Positions 1 through 7,477 of a stretch of DNA of 38,259 nt are shown here, one piece after another. The position numbers and the translations under genes were made by a program. The notes below the pieces were generated by a model. The model worked only from the letters and a program-made list of their open reading frames with translations, ran no database searches and was not told where the DNA came from. The first letter of the stretch is position 1, and every line of letters starts with the position of its first letter. The stretch is from Magnetococcales bacterium (lineage in GTDB: Bacteria > Pseudomonadota > Magnetococcia > Magnetococcales > Magnetaquicoccaceae), in NCBI GenBank assembly GCA_011089965.1, contig JAANAU010000032.1, forward strand, positions 1 to 38,259. The letters are read 5' to 3'.

Positions 1-87
1 GGACAATCCCAAATCCTTCAGGATCTCTTCGGCATCCTGTTTGACGGACGGTTCGATACGCGCCCGGATCATCCCGGTTTTGGACAT
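1..87 (-). CDS. RelB/DinJ-type antitoxin, N-terminal fragment (runs off the window)
   Basis: The minus strand opens with an ATG at 87 preceded by a good ribosome binding site (AAGGAG at about 95-100 on the minus strand). It encodes 29 residues beginning MSKTGMIRARIEPSVKQDAE before the window ends. The pattern of a short Arg-Ile-Glu beta strand followed by a helix (KQDAEEILKDLGLS) is typical of the ribbon-helix-helix N-terminus of RelB/DinJ antitoxins. These bind DNA as dimers and neutralise a RelE/YafQ-type mRNA interferase. The toxin would lie to the left, outside the window. Because only 29 residues are visible, the family call rests on the N-terminal pattern alone. Such modules are common at genomic island edges. 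Confidence 0.6.
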   Translation of the reverse strand, partial: MSKTGMIRARIEPSVKQDAEEILKDLGLS

Positions 88-436
88 GGTTGTTCTCCTT
101 GGCTGCTTGTTGAGACTTTTTCCTACTGTAGCACATATGGGGAACAAATTCCATTATTCTAACGTTAACCAATATTTAACATGCTATAAAAAATCAATTT
201 AGATATCAATATCTTGCGAGGCTATTTTTTGGCGAGTGGCACTACAAATTCACGATTCTTTGATTTGATGCCTCAGACGAGCATTTTTTTCACGGCACCT
301 GATCCAAATCCGATCCAAATACAAATCCGTCCAAATCCAAATCCGGGGACAGGACACAAATCCGCACAAATCCGTCCGACAAATCCGGGGACAGTATATC
401 CATTTCCTTTCCGGCTTGAAAAAGTTAACATGACCC
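88..436. other. Intergenic region between antitoxin and transposase
   Basis: There is no convincing gene here. The left part (100-240) is AT-rich and probably carries the promoter of the leftward antitoxin gene, but no clear -35/-10 pair could be assigned. The right part (300-415) holds short direct repeats rich in AAATCC, described separately. A plus-strand reading frame covering 214-579 is compositionally repeat-driven, overlaps the transposase in another frame, and is not called. Confidence 0.5.
321..394 (+). repeat. Direct repeats upstream of the transposase
   Basis: The 14-mer AAATCCGGGGACAG occurs twice, at 339-352 and 381-394, a spacing of 42 bases. Each copy is preceded by an ACAAATCCGTCC-type stretch, so the unit is a roughly 42-base imperfect direct repeat. 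The core GGGGACAG followed by TATAT resembles sequences I associate with the upstream flank of REP-associated tyrosine transposase genes. A role as recognition or end sequence for the adjacent enzyme is inferred. Confidence 0.5.
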
Positions 437-1111
437 ATGGCCAGAATCGCTCGCGTTGTTGCTCCTGGATTGCCGCATCACATCACCCAACGAGGCAATC
501 GGAGGCAGCAGACATTTTTTGTGGAACAGGATTATCAGGTCTATCTCGATCTGATGGCAGAGTGGTGCGCGCGTTTTGAGGTGGAGATCTGGGCTTACTG
601 TTTGATGCCCAACCATGTGCATCTGATCGCCGTCCCCAAAGTGGCGGATGGTTTGCGGTTGGCTATCGGCGAGGCTCATCGGCGTTTTACCCGGCATATC
701 AATTTTCGCATGAAATGGCGTGGACACCTCTGGCAGGAACGGTTTGCCTCTTTTCCTTTGGATGAAGCGTACCTTCTGGCCGCTACCCGGTACGTTGAAC
801 TCAATCCGGTACGAGCACGTTTGACCGCCTTGCCTGAAGAATACCTATGGAGCAGCGCACGCGCTCATTTGTCCGAGCAAGACGACAGGCTGGTCAAAAC
901 CAAACCCATGCTGGAGTTGATTCCGGATTGGTCTCTTTTTCTGGAAAGCCGGTTGGCTGATGAAACCATGGAAACCCTGCGCAGACACGAACAAACCGGA
1001 AGACCCCTGGGCAGTGATCTCTTTTTGGATAAACTGGAGACCCAACTGAAGCGGATTCTTAAGCCCCAAAAGCCAGGACGCAAGCCTGTCAAGCCCGATC
1101 AACCGGGATGA
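437..1111 (+). CDS. REP-associated tyrosine transposase (Y1 / IS200-like HUH family)
   Basis: The protein has 224 residues. Its N-terminus (MARIARVVAPGLPHHITQRG) is the signature of the RAYT / Y1_Tnp family. These are single-strand-specific HUH endonucleases that act through a 5'-phosphotyrosine. The metal-binding HUH motif is visible as HVH at residues 60-62 (MPNHVHL). The likely catalytic tyrosine is Y119 in the ATRYVELNPVRA motif, which is also a family hallmark. The Lys/Pro/Gly-rich tail is typical of the length variation in the family. The gene appears intact. Its 3' end overlaps the convergent recombinase remnant by 13 bases. No downstream REP hairpins were found. It marks a mobile-DNA edge of the magnetosome island. 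Confidence 0.9.
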   Translation: MARIARVVAPGLPHHITQRGNRRQQTFFVEQDYQVYLDLMAEWCARFEVEIWAYCLMPNHVHLIAVPKVADGLRLAIGEAHRRFTRHINFRMKWRGHLWQERFASFPLDEAYLLAATRYVELNPVRARLTALPEEYLWSSARAHLSEQDDRLVKTKPMLELIPDWSLFLESRLADETMETLRRHEQTGRPLGSDLFLDKLETQLKRILKPQKPGRKPVKPDQPG

Positions 1112-1427
1112 GTCATCCCCCACTTTTCCCTCTGCTGCTCCCATTCCATTGGGAACGGGTTCTTCAACTCCCGCCACGTCAGCACATCCGGCTGTCGCCC
1201 GTCCAGGATCGCGACGATGATGTCCGGCGCGAGCAGGGTCAGACGCAACACCCTGGCCAGATAGGAATCGTTGATCTGCTCCTGGGCCGCCAGATCCTTG
1301 ATGGAGCGGCAAGCCCCCCAGCGACAACTCCTGGATCCGATGAGCCAACCGCTTCACCAGAAACGCCCGGTTGACGGGTGTGGGGAGGATGTTCAGGGAT
1401 GTGCGCGGGTTGTTCCGGGAGGTCGGA
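1099..1427 (-). pseudogene. Recombinase / DUF2924 remnant, frameshifted composite
   Basis: On the minus strand, two recognisable fragments lie end to end in different frames. Upstream (about 1420-1310) reads ILPTPVNRAFLVKRLAHRIQ followed by ELSLGGL, which fits a DUF2924 protein. Downstream (about 1310-1099) reads SIKDLAAQEQINDSYLARVL, then RLTLLAPDIIVAILDGRQPD, and ends at a TGA at 1099-1101. The second part matches the C-terminal segment of large serine recombinase-like proteins, where LAPDI(V/I).AILDGRQP is characteristic. In many proteobacterial elements these two genes are neighbours, so an internal deletion has probably joined them. No intact start or catalytic domain remains. Confidence 0.65.
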
Positions 1428-2432
1428 TCAGCAGTCGAAGTCGCCCTGGATGTCAGGGGTGGTCGCTTGCCGGTCGAAGTCCAGCATCAGCAGGGAGATG
1501 ATGAAGTCGTACTGATCCGCGTAGACCGCCATCTCCACCACATCGTGTTCCTGGAACCAGGCGCCTTTTGGCACCAGCATGCCATCTTTGGGGTAATTGG
1601 TGGCATGGCGCCGGGCCGCCAGCGACTGGGCCGGGGTCTCCACCGGCTCCTTCCAGATCTCCCGGAAGCAGGCGCCACATTTTTTGGCGGTCTCGCTGGC
1701 TTCGGACCACAGAATGAAACCGTTCCTGGAGACCACCAGCACCGCCCTTTGTTGGGTCAAGCGCAGCCATTGCCGGATCAGAGCCAGCAGGGAGACGCCG
1801 TAACGGTCGGCACAGCAGCCCAGCATGTTGAGGTCCGTCCATTCCGTCGGCGGGATCTGCTCCATCAGATCGTGCGGGGGAATCAGGAAGTGGGAGGCAA
1901 AAGTGTCCGCTTCCCGTTCCAGGCGGTCGATGGGCTGTTCCGGATCCGGAATTTCCTCTGCCACGCACTGAAAGCCTTCAGGGCGGAAGGCGCGGTGCAT
2001 CAGATAGTGCCCGAACTCATGGGCCAGGGTGAAACGGATGCGCCGTTTGGAAGGAACGTTGCGGTTGTAGAGGATTCTCCATCCACGACTCGGGTGACGG
2101 ATCAGGGCGCCCTGAAACCCTGGCAACTCGCCGCCCTCCACGGCCATGATCGGCTCCGATGGATATTTGCTGGCAGAGAACATTTGTGCCACCTCGACCA
2201 CGCTGACGGGGTGGCGCTCCCGTCCGAAGGCCTGGTCCAGGACAAGGTTGACGAAGTGCGCCCACTCTTCCGGTGACCGGCGTTCCGACATCAACCGTCG
2301 CTCCAGAGCTTCCCCATCGCCCGGATCTTGCGTCGCGTTTCGACGGGCATGCGTTTGTATTGTCGATAAAAGGCCCGATCCCGAGGACATGAGGTACTCC
2401 GGCGTCACGCCCAAGGCTTCGGCGACCGGCAT
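1428..2432 (-). CDS. ImmA/IrrE family metallopeptidase, probably lacking its N-terminal HTH
   Basis: The protein has 334 residues. The zinc-protease motif HEFGH lies at residues 138-142. A downstream READTFASHFLIP motif (about 173-185) supplies the third, acidic ligand, as is standard for ImmA/IrrE peptidases (COG2856). These enzymes usually cleave XRE-type repressors and often carry an XRE helix-turn-helix at their own N-terminus. Here the N-terminus starts as MPVAEALGVTPEYLMSSGSG, which looks like the last turn of an XRE domain (ALGVTPEYL), and an in-frame stop lies just upstream. The 5' part has therefore probably been removed at the junction with the hemerythrin gene, which ends 4 bases away. 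It may still be expressed from the upstream operon. Target unknown. Confidence 0.8.
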   Translation of the reverse strand: MPVAEALGVTPEYLMSSGSGLLSTIQTHARRNATQDPGDGEALERRLMSERRSPEEWAHFVNLVLDQAFGRERHPVSVVEVAQMFSASKYPSEPIMAVEGGELPGFQGALIRHPSRGWRILYNRNVPSKRRIRFTLAHEFGHYLMHRAFRPEGFQCVAEEIPDPEQPIDRLEREADTFASHFLIPPHDLMEQIPPTEWTDLNMLGCCADRYGVSLLALIRQWLRLTQQRAVLVVSRNGFILWSEASETAKKCGACFREIWKEPVETPAQSLAARRHATNYPKDGMLVPKGAWFQEHDVVEMAVYADQYDFIISLLMLDFDRQATTPDIQGDFDC

Positions 2433-2436
2433 GCTT

Positions 2437-3177
2437 TCATCCGCGTTTGCAGGTCGTCAAAGCGCTATAGAAATCGCATGGTTGCCGTTCCAGAAACTGA
2501 ATACGGATATTATCCCCGGAGACACTCACGATTCGGCAAGGTGTCACATCGCATTGCACCAAAGGGATGATATGCAACAAAGCCGTTACACCATCCTCAA
2601 ACCAGGAGGGCACGGCTTGCATGAACAGCAAGGCCCCAGTATCACTGACATCCATCACCGAGCATGTCAATCCTCGTCCCTTGGACAATTCCAACAAGGC
2701 CCGCACATTGACCTTGATTCTTGGAGAACGTTGTTGGACACCATGGGCATTTCCAGAAAAATGACTCCGATGCTGGCGATCCACTTTCAAGATATGCTGG
2801 CAGAGCCATTCTTGCAACAACGTCGCGATCTCAACCGCGACTCCTTGTACACGGGTCGGATCGATTGCCGCTGACTGCGATGTTTGATTGATCAGGGCAT
2901 ATTGACCGCGAAAGTGATCATGAAGATTCTTGTGTTGCAAAAACGCCAAGGAACTTGATTTTTTAAGAATTTGTTCTTCATAGGCAAGATGCTCTGATAT
3001 ATAGGACTCAATTTCGAGCAGTACCGCCTCAATCTGGAGAGAGTTCGTATATCTCGATTCAGTAATCGTCTTGCAGAGAGTAAACAATCGCTCATGCTGT
3101 TCATCAATTCCAGGAATATCCAGTCTAAGATCAGATTCAAAAGAAACATCTCTCTGTGAGCATCTGATAATTAACAT
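2437..3177 (-). CDS. Bacteriohemerythrin with C-terminal PilZ-like domain
   Basis: The protein has 246 residues. Residues 14-140 form a bacteriohemerythrin domain that would bind O2 at a di-iron centre. The expected ligand pattern is visible as DEQH (H28), HxxxE (H63/E67), HxxxH (H82/H86) and H128/D133. Residues about 148-245 look like a PilZ domain: an Arg-containing strand (QRSPRIKVNVRALL) and the DVSDTGALL motif at about 176-184 (PilZ consensus D/NxSxxG). PilZ domains bind cyclic di-GMP, but the RxxxR part is imperfect here, so ligand binding is uncertain. It is the last gene of the minus-strand signalling block. An oxygen-sensing output would fit a microaerophile performing magneto-aerotaxis, though that role is inferred. 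Confidence 0.85.
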   Translation of the reverse strand: MLIIRCSQRDVSFESDLRLDIPGIDEQHERLFTLCKTITESRYTNSLQIEAVLLEIESYISEHLAYEEQILKKSSSLAFLQHKNLHDHFRGQYALINQTSQSAAIDPTRVQGVAVEIATLLQEWLCQHILKVDRQHRSHFSGNAHGVQQRSPRIKVNVRALLELSKGRGLTCSVMDVSDTGALLFMQAVPSWFEDGVTALLHIIPLVQCDVTPCRIVSVSGDNIRIQFLERQPCDFYSALTTCKRG

Positions 3178-3198
3178 GGCATATCCAATCGGTGCCGC

Positions 3199-4026
3199 TC
3201 AATGCCCCAATAAATTGACCGGTTTGGCCACCTCGCCAGATTGCAACAAAGTCATCTCGATGCGCGTCAACAGGTAGATCACTTCCCGACCAAGTCGCAC
3301 CACATCCTGATAAGCCTCTTCGGATTTCCGGAAATTTTTGCGCCGCAGCAGACGGATCGTCTCCTCGGCGCGTTGATGGAACCGCTGGTGCCGTTCTTCC
3401 AGTTCATGGATCAAAGCCTTGTCGGATCGGTTCCTGCTGTTCGCCTCGCCAATCCAGATGCCGACAAAGCAGGATTCCGCCGGCTCCAAAACCGCATCCC
3501 GACCCCAATTCTGAAAGGCCTTCAACAGGTGTCGCGACCATCGCAGGTGCATCAGTCGGGCGTGGCTGACTTCCAAGATGCCGTGACGTTCCGTATCCTC
3601 ATGATCGGGAATGTGAATGTTGAAAAGACGATGAATCATCGTCCGGAAGGGATGGGCGGCAAAGTCCTCCAGGGGCTTATGCTCCAGATAATCCAGTTCG
3701 GCCTCGGTAATGAAATAGACGATATCCCGACTGAACGAACGGATCTGGCGCATCTCCTGTTCCACCTGCTCCGGAGTGCTGGTGGAAAAAATGGACAACA
3801 GATGCAGCGCAGAACGATGAAACCGCTCGTGTATTTCCACCAACTGTCGCAGCGGGGTCAGATGATACAGTTCGCGAATCCCCTCGCCATGCAGCCACTG
3901 ACCCAGTTCGCAATCCTCATGGCTGGTCAGATGTACGGTTTTGCGCCGTTGTTCAACCAACTCTTCCAGTTCTGATTCCCACATGACGTGGGCGATGCGG
4001 GCGATGCCGAAATCGATTGGTCTCAT
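3199..4026 (-). CDS. Tandem CZB (chemoreceptor zinc-binding) domain protein
   Basis: The protein has 275 residues and no membrane segment. It contains two copies of the CZB four-helix zinc site. Copy 1 has H13 (IAHVMW), C39 in CELGQW, and H66/H70 (EIHERFH). Copy 2 has H160 (LMHLRW), C186 in CFVGIW, and H213/H217 (ERHQRFH). Both keep the complete His-Cys-His-His ligand set. CZB domains usually sit at the C-terminus of chemoreceptors or diguanylate cyclases and sense zinc or hypochlorous acid. A stand-alone tandem arrangement is unusual. The start is supported by GAGGGAAC just upstream. It lies 7 bases after the Hpt-like membrane protein gene, so the two are probably co-translated. Function in this organism is inferred only. 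Confidence 0.8.
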   Translation of the reverse strand: MRPIDFGIARIAHVMWESELEELVEQRRKTVHLTSHEDCELGQWLHGEGIRELYHLTPLRQLVEIHERFHRSALHLLSIFSTSTPEQVEQEMRQIRSFSRDIVYFITEAELDYLEHKPLEDFAAHPFRTMIHRLFNIHIPDHEDTERHGILEVSHARLMHLRWSRHLLKAFQNWGRDAVLEPAESCFVGIWIGEANSRNRSDKALIHELEERHQRFHQRAEETIRLLRRKNFRKSEEAYQDVVRLGREVIYLLTRIEMTLLQSGEVAKPVNLLGH

Positions 4027-4033
4027 TGTTCCC

Positions 4034-6073
4034 TCACGGTGCAGTCCGTCGGATATAGGACATGGACAACGAGGTCAGATCTCTCAACTTGACACCATCC
4101 GATCCCTGTTGAATGACACGACTGATGCTGACTGCCTTTTGCGTGCTTTGGGAAAAAGGATTCCAGAACGCTTGCGGGATGATCACCTCTCCGTTCCGAT
4201 CCAGTTCGAACATGTACGCATGACCACGTTCCACCTGTAAGACCAGACGCAATTCAGCCATGGAGTCCGGGGTCAATGTGAAGGTTTCATGGGGACGAAT
4301 GGCGCTGTGTCCCATCATGTCAGCAATGGAGAATACCATGTTGCCATCACGATTACGCCACACACGCAGACTGCCGTGTGTAGTATTCTTGGCGGGTTTG
4401 AATTTCTCATACGACTCTTTGGTGACGCGCAGCATTTTGGTATCAAATCGTGCGAACTCAGTCTGCCAAGAGGAGGAGGTTGAAGCGGTACTCTTCGCCG
4501 ATTTAACAGGAACAGAAGGTATGGAAGATTTGTTGGCGGGCGCTGTGGAGTTCATTACCACGTCGGCCTGGATGTTTTGCTCTTTCGCCGGATGTGAAAG
4601 AGGGGGGGCATCGCCTTTATTCTTTTCTGGTGGATGTGGTTCAGCAACATCCCTGGTGTCGGCTGGTGTTGCCGGGGCTTTGGACTCTTGTGGTGCTGCT
4701 GCGGGCGGAAGAGAGGGCACAGTCGTAGTCATGGCAACAGGTGCAGCAACGGAAGGCAACTCCTGGGACGCTTTTGCAGCAGGTTTGTCGAAAGTTGGAG
4801 GTGGTTGCGCGGGCAGAGCCTCTGTAGCAGGTGGAGCGATCTTGTCAACAGATTTCTTGGAGAGCTGTTCCGAAGACAAAAGCTGAACAAGTGGGTCAGG
4901 CAACGACGAAACATCCACCAGTTGGGCAACGACTGCCACCAACCCGGCTGCCACCAACCCGCCAAACATCCAGCGGCGTTGACTGCTCTTGCGATTTTGC
5001 ATCGCAATCTGTTCTGCTTCCTGGCGCTGCCGTTCTTCGGTTTGGCGTTGTGTCAGTTCCTGACGTTTACGTTCGATTTCATCATTGGTGGCCTGCTGAC
5101 GTTTCCGTGCCTCCTGCAAGGCGGCCTCCTGTCGATGCATCTCTTCGAAGTGGGCTTGACGCGCCTGTACTTCCGTTGCTCCGAGTTGCGCATCCGCCAA
5201 CGGATCCGCAGGTACGGACACATCGCTTTCGATCAAATCGCTCCGGTCTTCTGTAACGTCAATATCCCCAACCAGTTCTGGTGTCGATTCCCTGGCTTTT
5301 CTGGTCTCAGCCTCTTTGGCCAGGCGTTCGATCTCAGCAGACGCTGCTTTCCGCAACTCTTCTGGAATCTCCAGGCGCACGATGCGTTCCTGTGGCAATT
5401 GAATCAAACCATGCAGGATCTCTCCGGGCAGAACCGTACTCAACAACAGACGCACCATGCCGCCAGGAATATCGTCCCGCCAAGCGAACTGCGCGCCCAG
5501 ATCCGGTTTGGTGGCAATCAGCGTGGCCACCACCTCCACCGCCGCCTTGATCTGCTCGAATTGATTTCGATTGGCCTCCGGATTCCCGCCCAAAGGGATG
5601 TGCAATGAGTAGAAATCAAGTCCCTGGGTAATGGCCGTAGCCAGAGCCTGGGGATGATCCGCCAGATTGAACTCCGGGGGATCGGAGTGGGCCGCGAGCA
5701 TCGACTGGATGGCGAGAACCTCCTGATCAATGGAGGGGAGTTGCAAGCGGGTTGGATCTTCCAGAAGCAGGGCGAGTTTTTTGAGAGCCAGGGAAACAAT
5801 CGATACGAATTCTGGTCGGGCGTGCGACAGATGTCCTCTGAAGCGACCCAGGAAGGATTCCAGCGCTTGACACAACCGTACCATCTGCGGCAGTGCATGA
5901 AAGCGGGCCGATCCACCAATGCCGCGCGTGGTACGCAGCAATCGTTCATATGCAACGGCCCGTCCTTGCGGATCGTTCTGCTCCAGAGTGTCCAGGTCAT
6001 CCAGACAGAGCTTCACCCGGTTCTGGGACTCTTGGACAAACAGCCTTAACTGGGAATTATTCTCTTCAAGCAT
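4034..6073 (-). CDS. Membrane protein with degenerate Hpt/CheA-P1-like N-terminus
   Basis: The protein has 679 residues. The first about 130 residues resemble the histidine phosphotransfer (P1) domain of CheA, but the usual His-x-x-Lys-Gly motif reads LRTTRGIGGSARFHALP (about 46-62), so the phosphorylatable His is absent. Residues 150-240 resemble a CheA-type P1-P2 linker. A charged coiled coil (about 300-362, Gln/Arg/Glu-rich) leads to one transmembrane segment (about 368-388, FGGLVAAGLVAVVAQLVDV). A Pro/Ala-rich extracytoplasmic linker (about 410-530) and a globular C-terminal domain (about 538-679) follow. I do not recognise the C-terminal domain. The protein may link cytoplasmic signalling to a periplasmic or magnetosome-lumen domain. 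No kinase domain is present. Confidence 0.65.
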   Translation of the reverse strand: MLEENNSQLRLFVQESQNRVKLCLDDLDTLEQNDPQGRAVAYERLLRTTRGIGGSARFHALPQMVRLCQALESFLGRFRGHLSHARPEFVSIVSLALKKLALLLEDPTRLQLPSIDQEVLAIQSMLAAHSDPPEFNLADHPQALATAITQGLDFYSLHIPLGGNPEANRNQFEQIKAAVEVVATLIATKPDLGAQFAWRDDIPGGMVRLLLSTVLPGEILHGLIQLPQERIVRLEIPEELRKAASAEIERLAKEAETRKARESTPELVGDIDVTEDRSDLIESDVSVPADPLADAQLGATEVQARQAHFEEMHRQEAALQEARKRQQATNDEIERKRQELTQRQTEERQRQEAEQIAMQNRKSSQRRWMFGGLVAAGLVAVVAQLVDVSSLPDPLVQLLSSEQLSKKSVDKIAPPATEALPAQPPPTFDKPAAKASQELPSVAAPVAMTTTVPSLPPAAAPQESKAPATPADTRDVAEPHPPEKNKGDAPPLSHPAKEQNIQADVVMNSTAPANKSSIPSVPVKSAKSTASTSSSWQTEFARFDTKMLRVTKESYEKFKPAKNTTHGSLRVWRNRDGNMVFSIADMMGHSAIRPHETFTLTPDSMAELRLVLQVERGHAYMFELDRNGEVIIPQAFWNPFSQSTQKAVSISRVIQQGSDGVKLRDLTSLSMSYIRRTAP

Positions 6074-6117
6074 GGCGATCCCCGGATCGAAAGAACAGAA
6101 CGAACAGGAACTCTTGG

Positions 6118-7050
6118 TTATTCGATTACAAAGAAGTTTTCAAATTTCATTTGATGCATCAAATTTTTGATATGTGGACTGCAATGGATCATCCGGATCG
6201 GTTCACCCTGTTTTTCGCGGTTGTGCTGGTTCAACATCAACATGCTCCCGAAGGCGGCTTTGCCGATATGAATGGTATCCTGAAAATCAAGAATGTAATG
6301 GGTATTGCGTCCACGATAACGGTAGAGTTTGGCAAAATCGTTTCGGCAGTTGTAATCGAACATCCGGGCCACGCGGATCTTGACCGTGGCAGGTTCGCCC
6401 GGTTCGCGGAAGGTCTCGACCTGGAATTGATGCACGTCGTCTCCTTGCTGATCCGAACCGAGCAGAGTGATGCCGATGCCGGGAACATTCAGAAACGCCA
6501 ATGCATCCAGCATCTCCTTGCTGCAATGAACGATGACGATATCATCATGCCCGCCGTGATTGTGCGCCTCCAGATCCAGCAGCATGGCCAATCCCGATGG
6601 CGCCACCCCGGTGACGTTTTTGAAATCGAGCCGATAGCGCCATCCCGGAGGACGTTCACGATAGATCTGGCTGAATTCATCCCAAAAATCGGCGGACAAC
6701 TCCCCACGCAGATGGATGATCGATTCCTTTTCATTGTGCTGCACAAATTTGATCCCGCTTCTGGATGAAACGCACAATTTGGCAAATGCGCTCGACTCTT
6801 CGAGGGAGACCAGGGCTACGCCCACTTTGGTCACACGTGCCACTTTGACGTGCTCGCGGATGGGTTGATGATCGACAATAAAGCTCAACAATCCCTTGTG
6901 ACCCACCTCGAATGACTGGGTGGTCGGAAAAACCAGGAACACGGCGATTTCGTTGACATCCAGTGCATTGCCCAGAACGCCATCCAGTTCCATGGGCAGA
7001 CCACAAAAAACGCGTTCATGTTTTCTTCTGGAATGCAATGTCGCTGACAT
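6118..7050 (-). CDS. PilZ-like / double STAS domain protein
   Basis: The protein has 310 residues and is probably cytosolic. Residues 6-90 resemble a degenerate PilZ domain (RRKHERV at 8-14, then DVNEIAVFLVF where the canonical DxSxxG would be). Residues about 100-205 and 222-310 each look like a STAS fold: alternating strands and helices with YRLDFKNVTGVAPSGLAMLL in the first and HYILDFQDTIHIGKAAFGSM in the second. STAS domains act as anti-sigma-antagonist switches, usually phosphorylated on a Ser or Thr in the loop after the LDF strand. S152 in the first copy is a candidate. The second copy has G263/K264 there and may not be phosphorylated. The start is supported by a strong GAGGAGG site, 4 bases after the response regulator. 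Confidence 0.65.
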   Translation of the reverse strand: MSATLHSRRKHERVFCGLPMELDGVLGNALDVNEIAVFLVFPTTQSFEVGHKGLLSFIVDHQPIREHVKVARVTKVGVALVSLEESSAFAKLCVSSRSGIKFVQHNEKESIIHLRGELSADFWDEFSQIYRERPPGWRYRLDFKNVTGVAPSGLAMLLDLEAHNHGGHDDIVIVHCSKEMLDALAFLNVPGIGITLLGSDQQGDDVHQFQVETFREPGEPATVKIRVARMFDYNCRNDFAKLYRYRGRNTHYILDFQDTIHIGKAAFGSMLMLNQHNREKQGEPIRMIHCSPHIKNLMHQMKFENFFVIE

Positions 7051-7054
7051 TTGA

Positions 7055-7477
7055 TCAATCCTCCTCTGCGCCCTCGGGGATCAGATTGAATTTTTGCAGC
7101 TTCTCCAACAGCGCCTGCCGGGTGACCGGTTTGGTGAGATAGTCCGAACAGCCCCCCTTGAAATAGGCCTGCATCGCTTGCAGAGACGAGTCCATTCCGG
7201 TCACCATGATGATCGGAATCTCTTTGTACCCCTCTTTGCCTTCGGAGAACTTTTTCTCCGTGGCGCGGATGCGTGCCAGCGCCTTTTGTCCGTCCATGAC
7301 CGGCATGATGATGTCCAACAACACCAAATCATACAGTTCGCCATCCTCCAGATCGGCGGTGAACAACTCCAAAGCCGCTTTGCCGTCGCTTACCATATCG
7401 CAGTGGGCGTATTTTTTTAAATAATCGCGCATCAATTTTCGGTTGTTCAACTCGTCATCGGCAATCAGGATTTTCAT
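7055..7477 (-). CDS. CheY-like single-domain response regulator
   Basis: The protein has 140 residues and is a stand-alone receiver domain. All key residues are present: the acidic pair D7/D8, the phosphoacceptor D55 (LVLLDIIMPVMDG), T93 and K116 (TKPV). It has no output domain, so it would act by protein-protein contact as CheY or Spo0F do. The insertion between helix 3 and strand 4 (KKFSEGKEGYKE) is typical of a subgroup found beside hybrid kinases. The gene begins with ATG overlapping the stop of nothing upstream but its own start shares ATGA with the end of the hybrid kinase gene at 7474-7477, so translation is coupled. The kinase is the obvious phosphodonor. Confidence 0.92.
   Translation of the reverse strand: MKILIADDELNNRKLMRDYLKKYAHCDMVSDGKAALELFTADLEDGELYDLVLLDIIMPVMDGQKALARIRATEKKFSEGKEGYKEIPIIMVTGMDSSLQAMQAYFKGGCSDYLTKPVTRQALLEKLQKFNLIPEGAEED

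Noticed and set aside
845-1374. Reading frames on both strands between the transposase and the peptidase
   Set aside because: They run across the junction of two remnants in mixed frames. Only the recombinase/DUF2924 fragments give recognisable protein.
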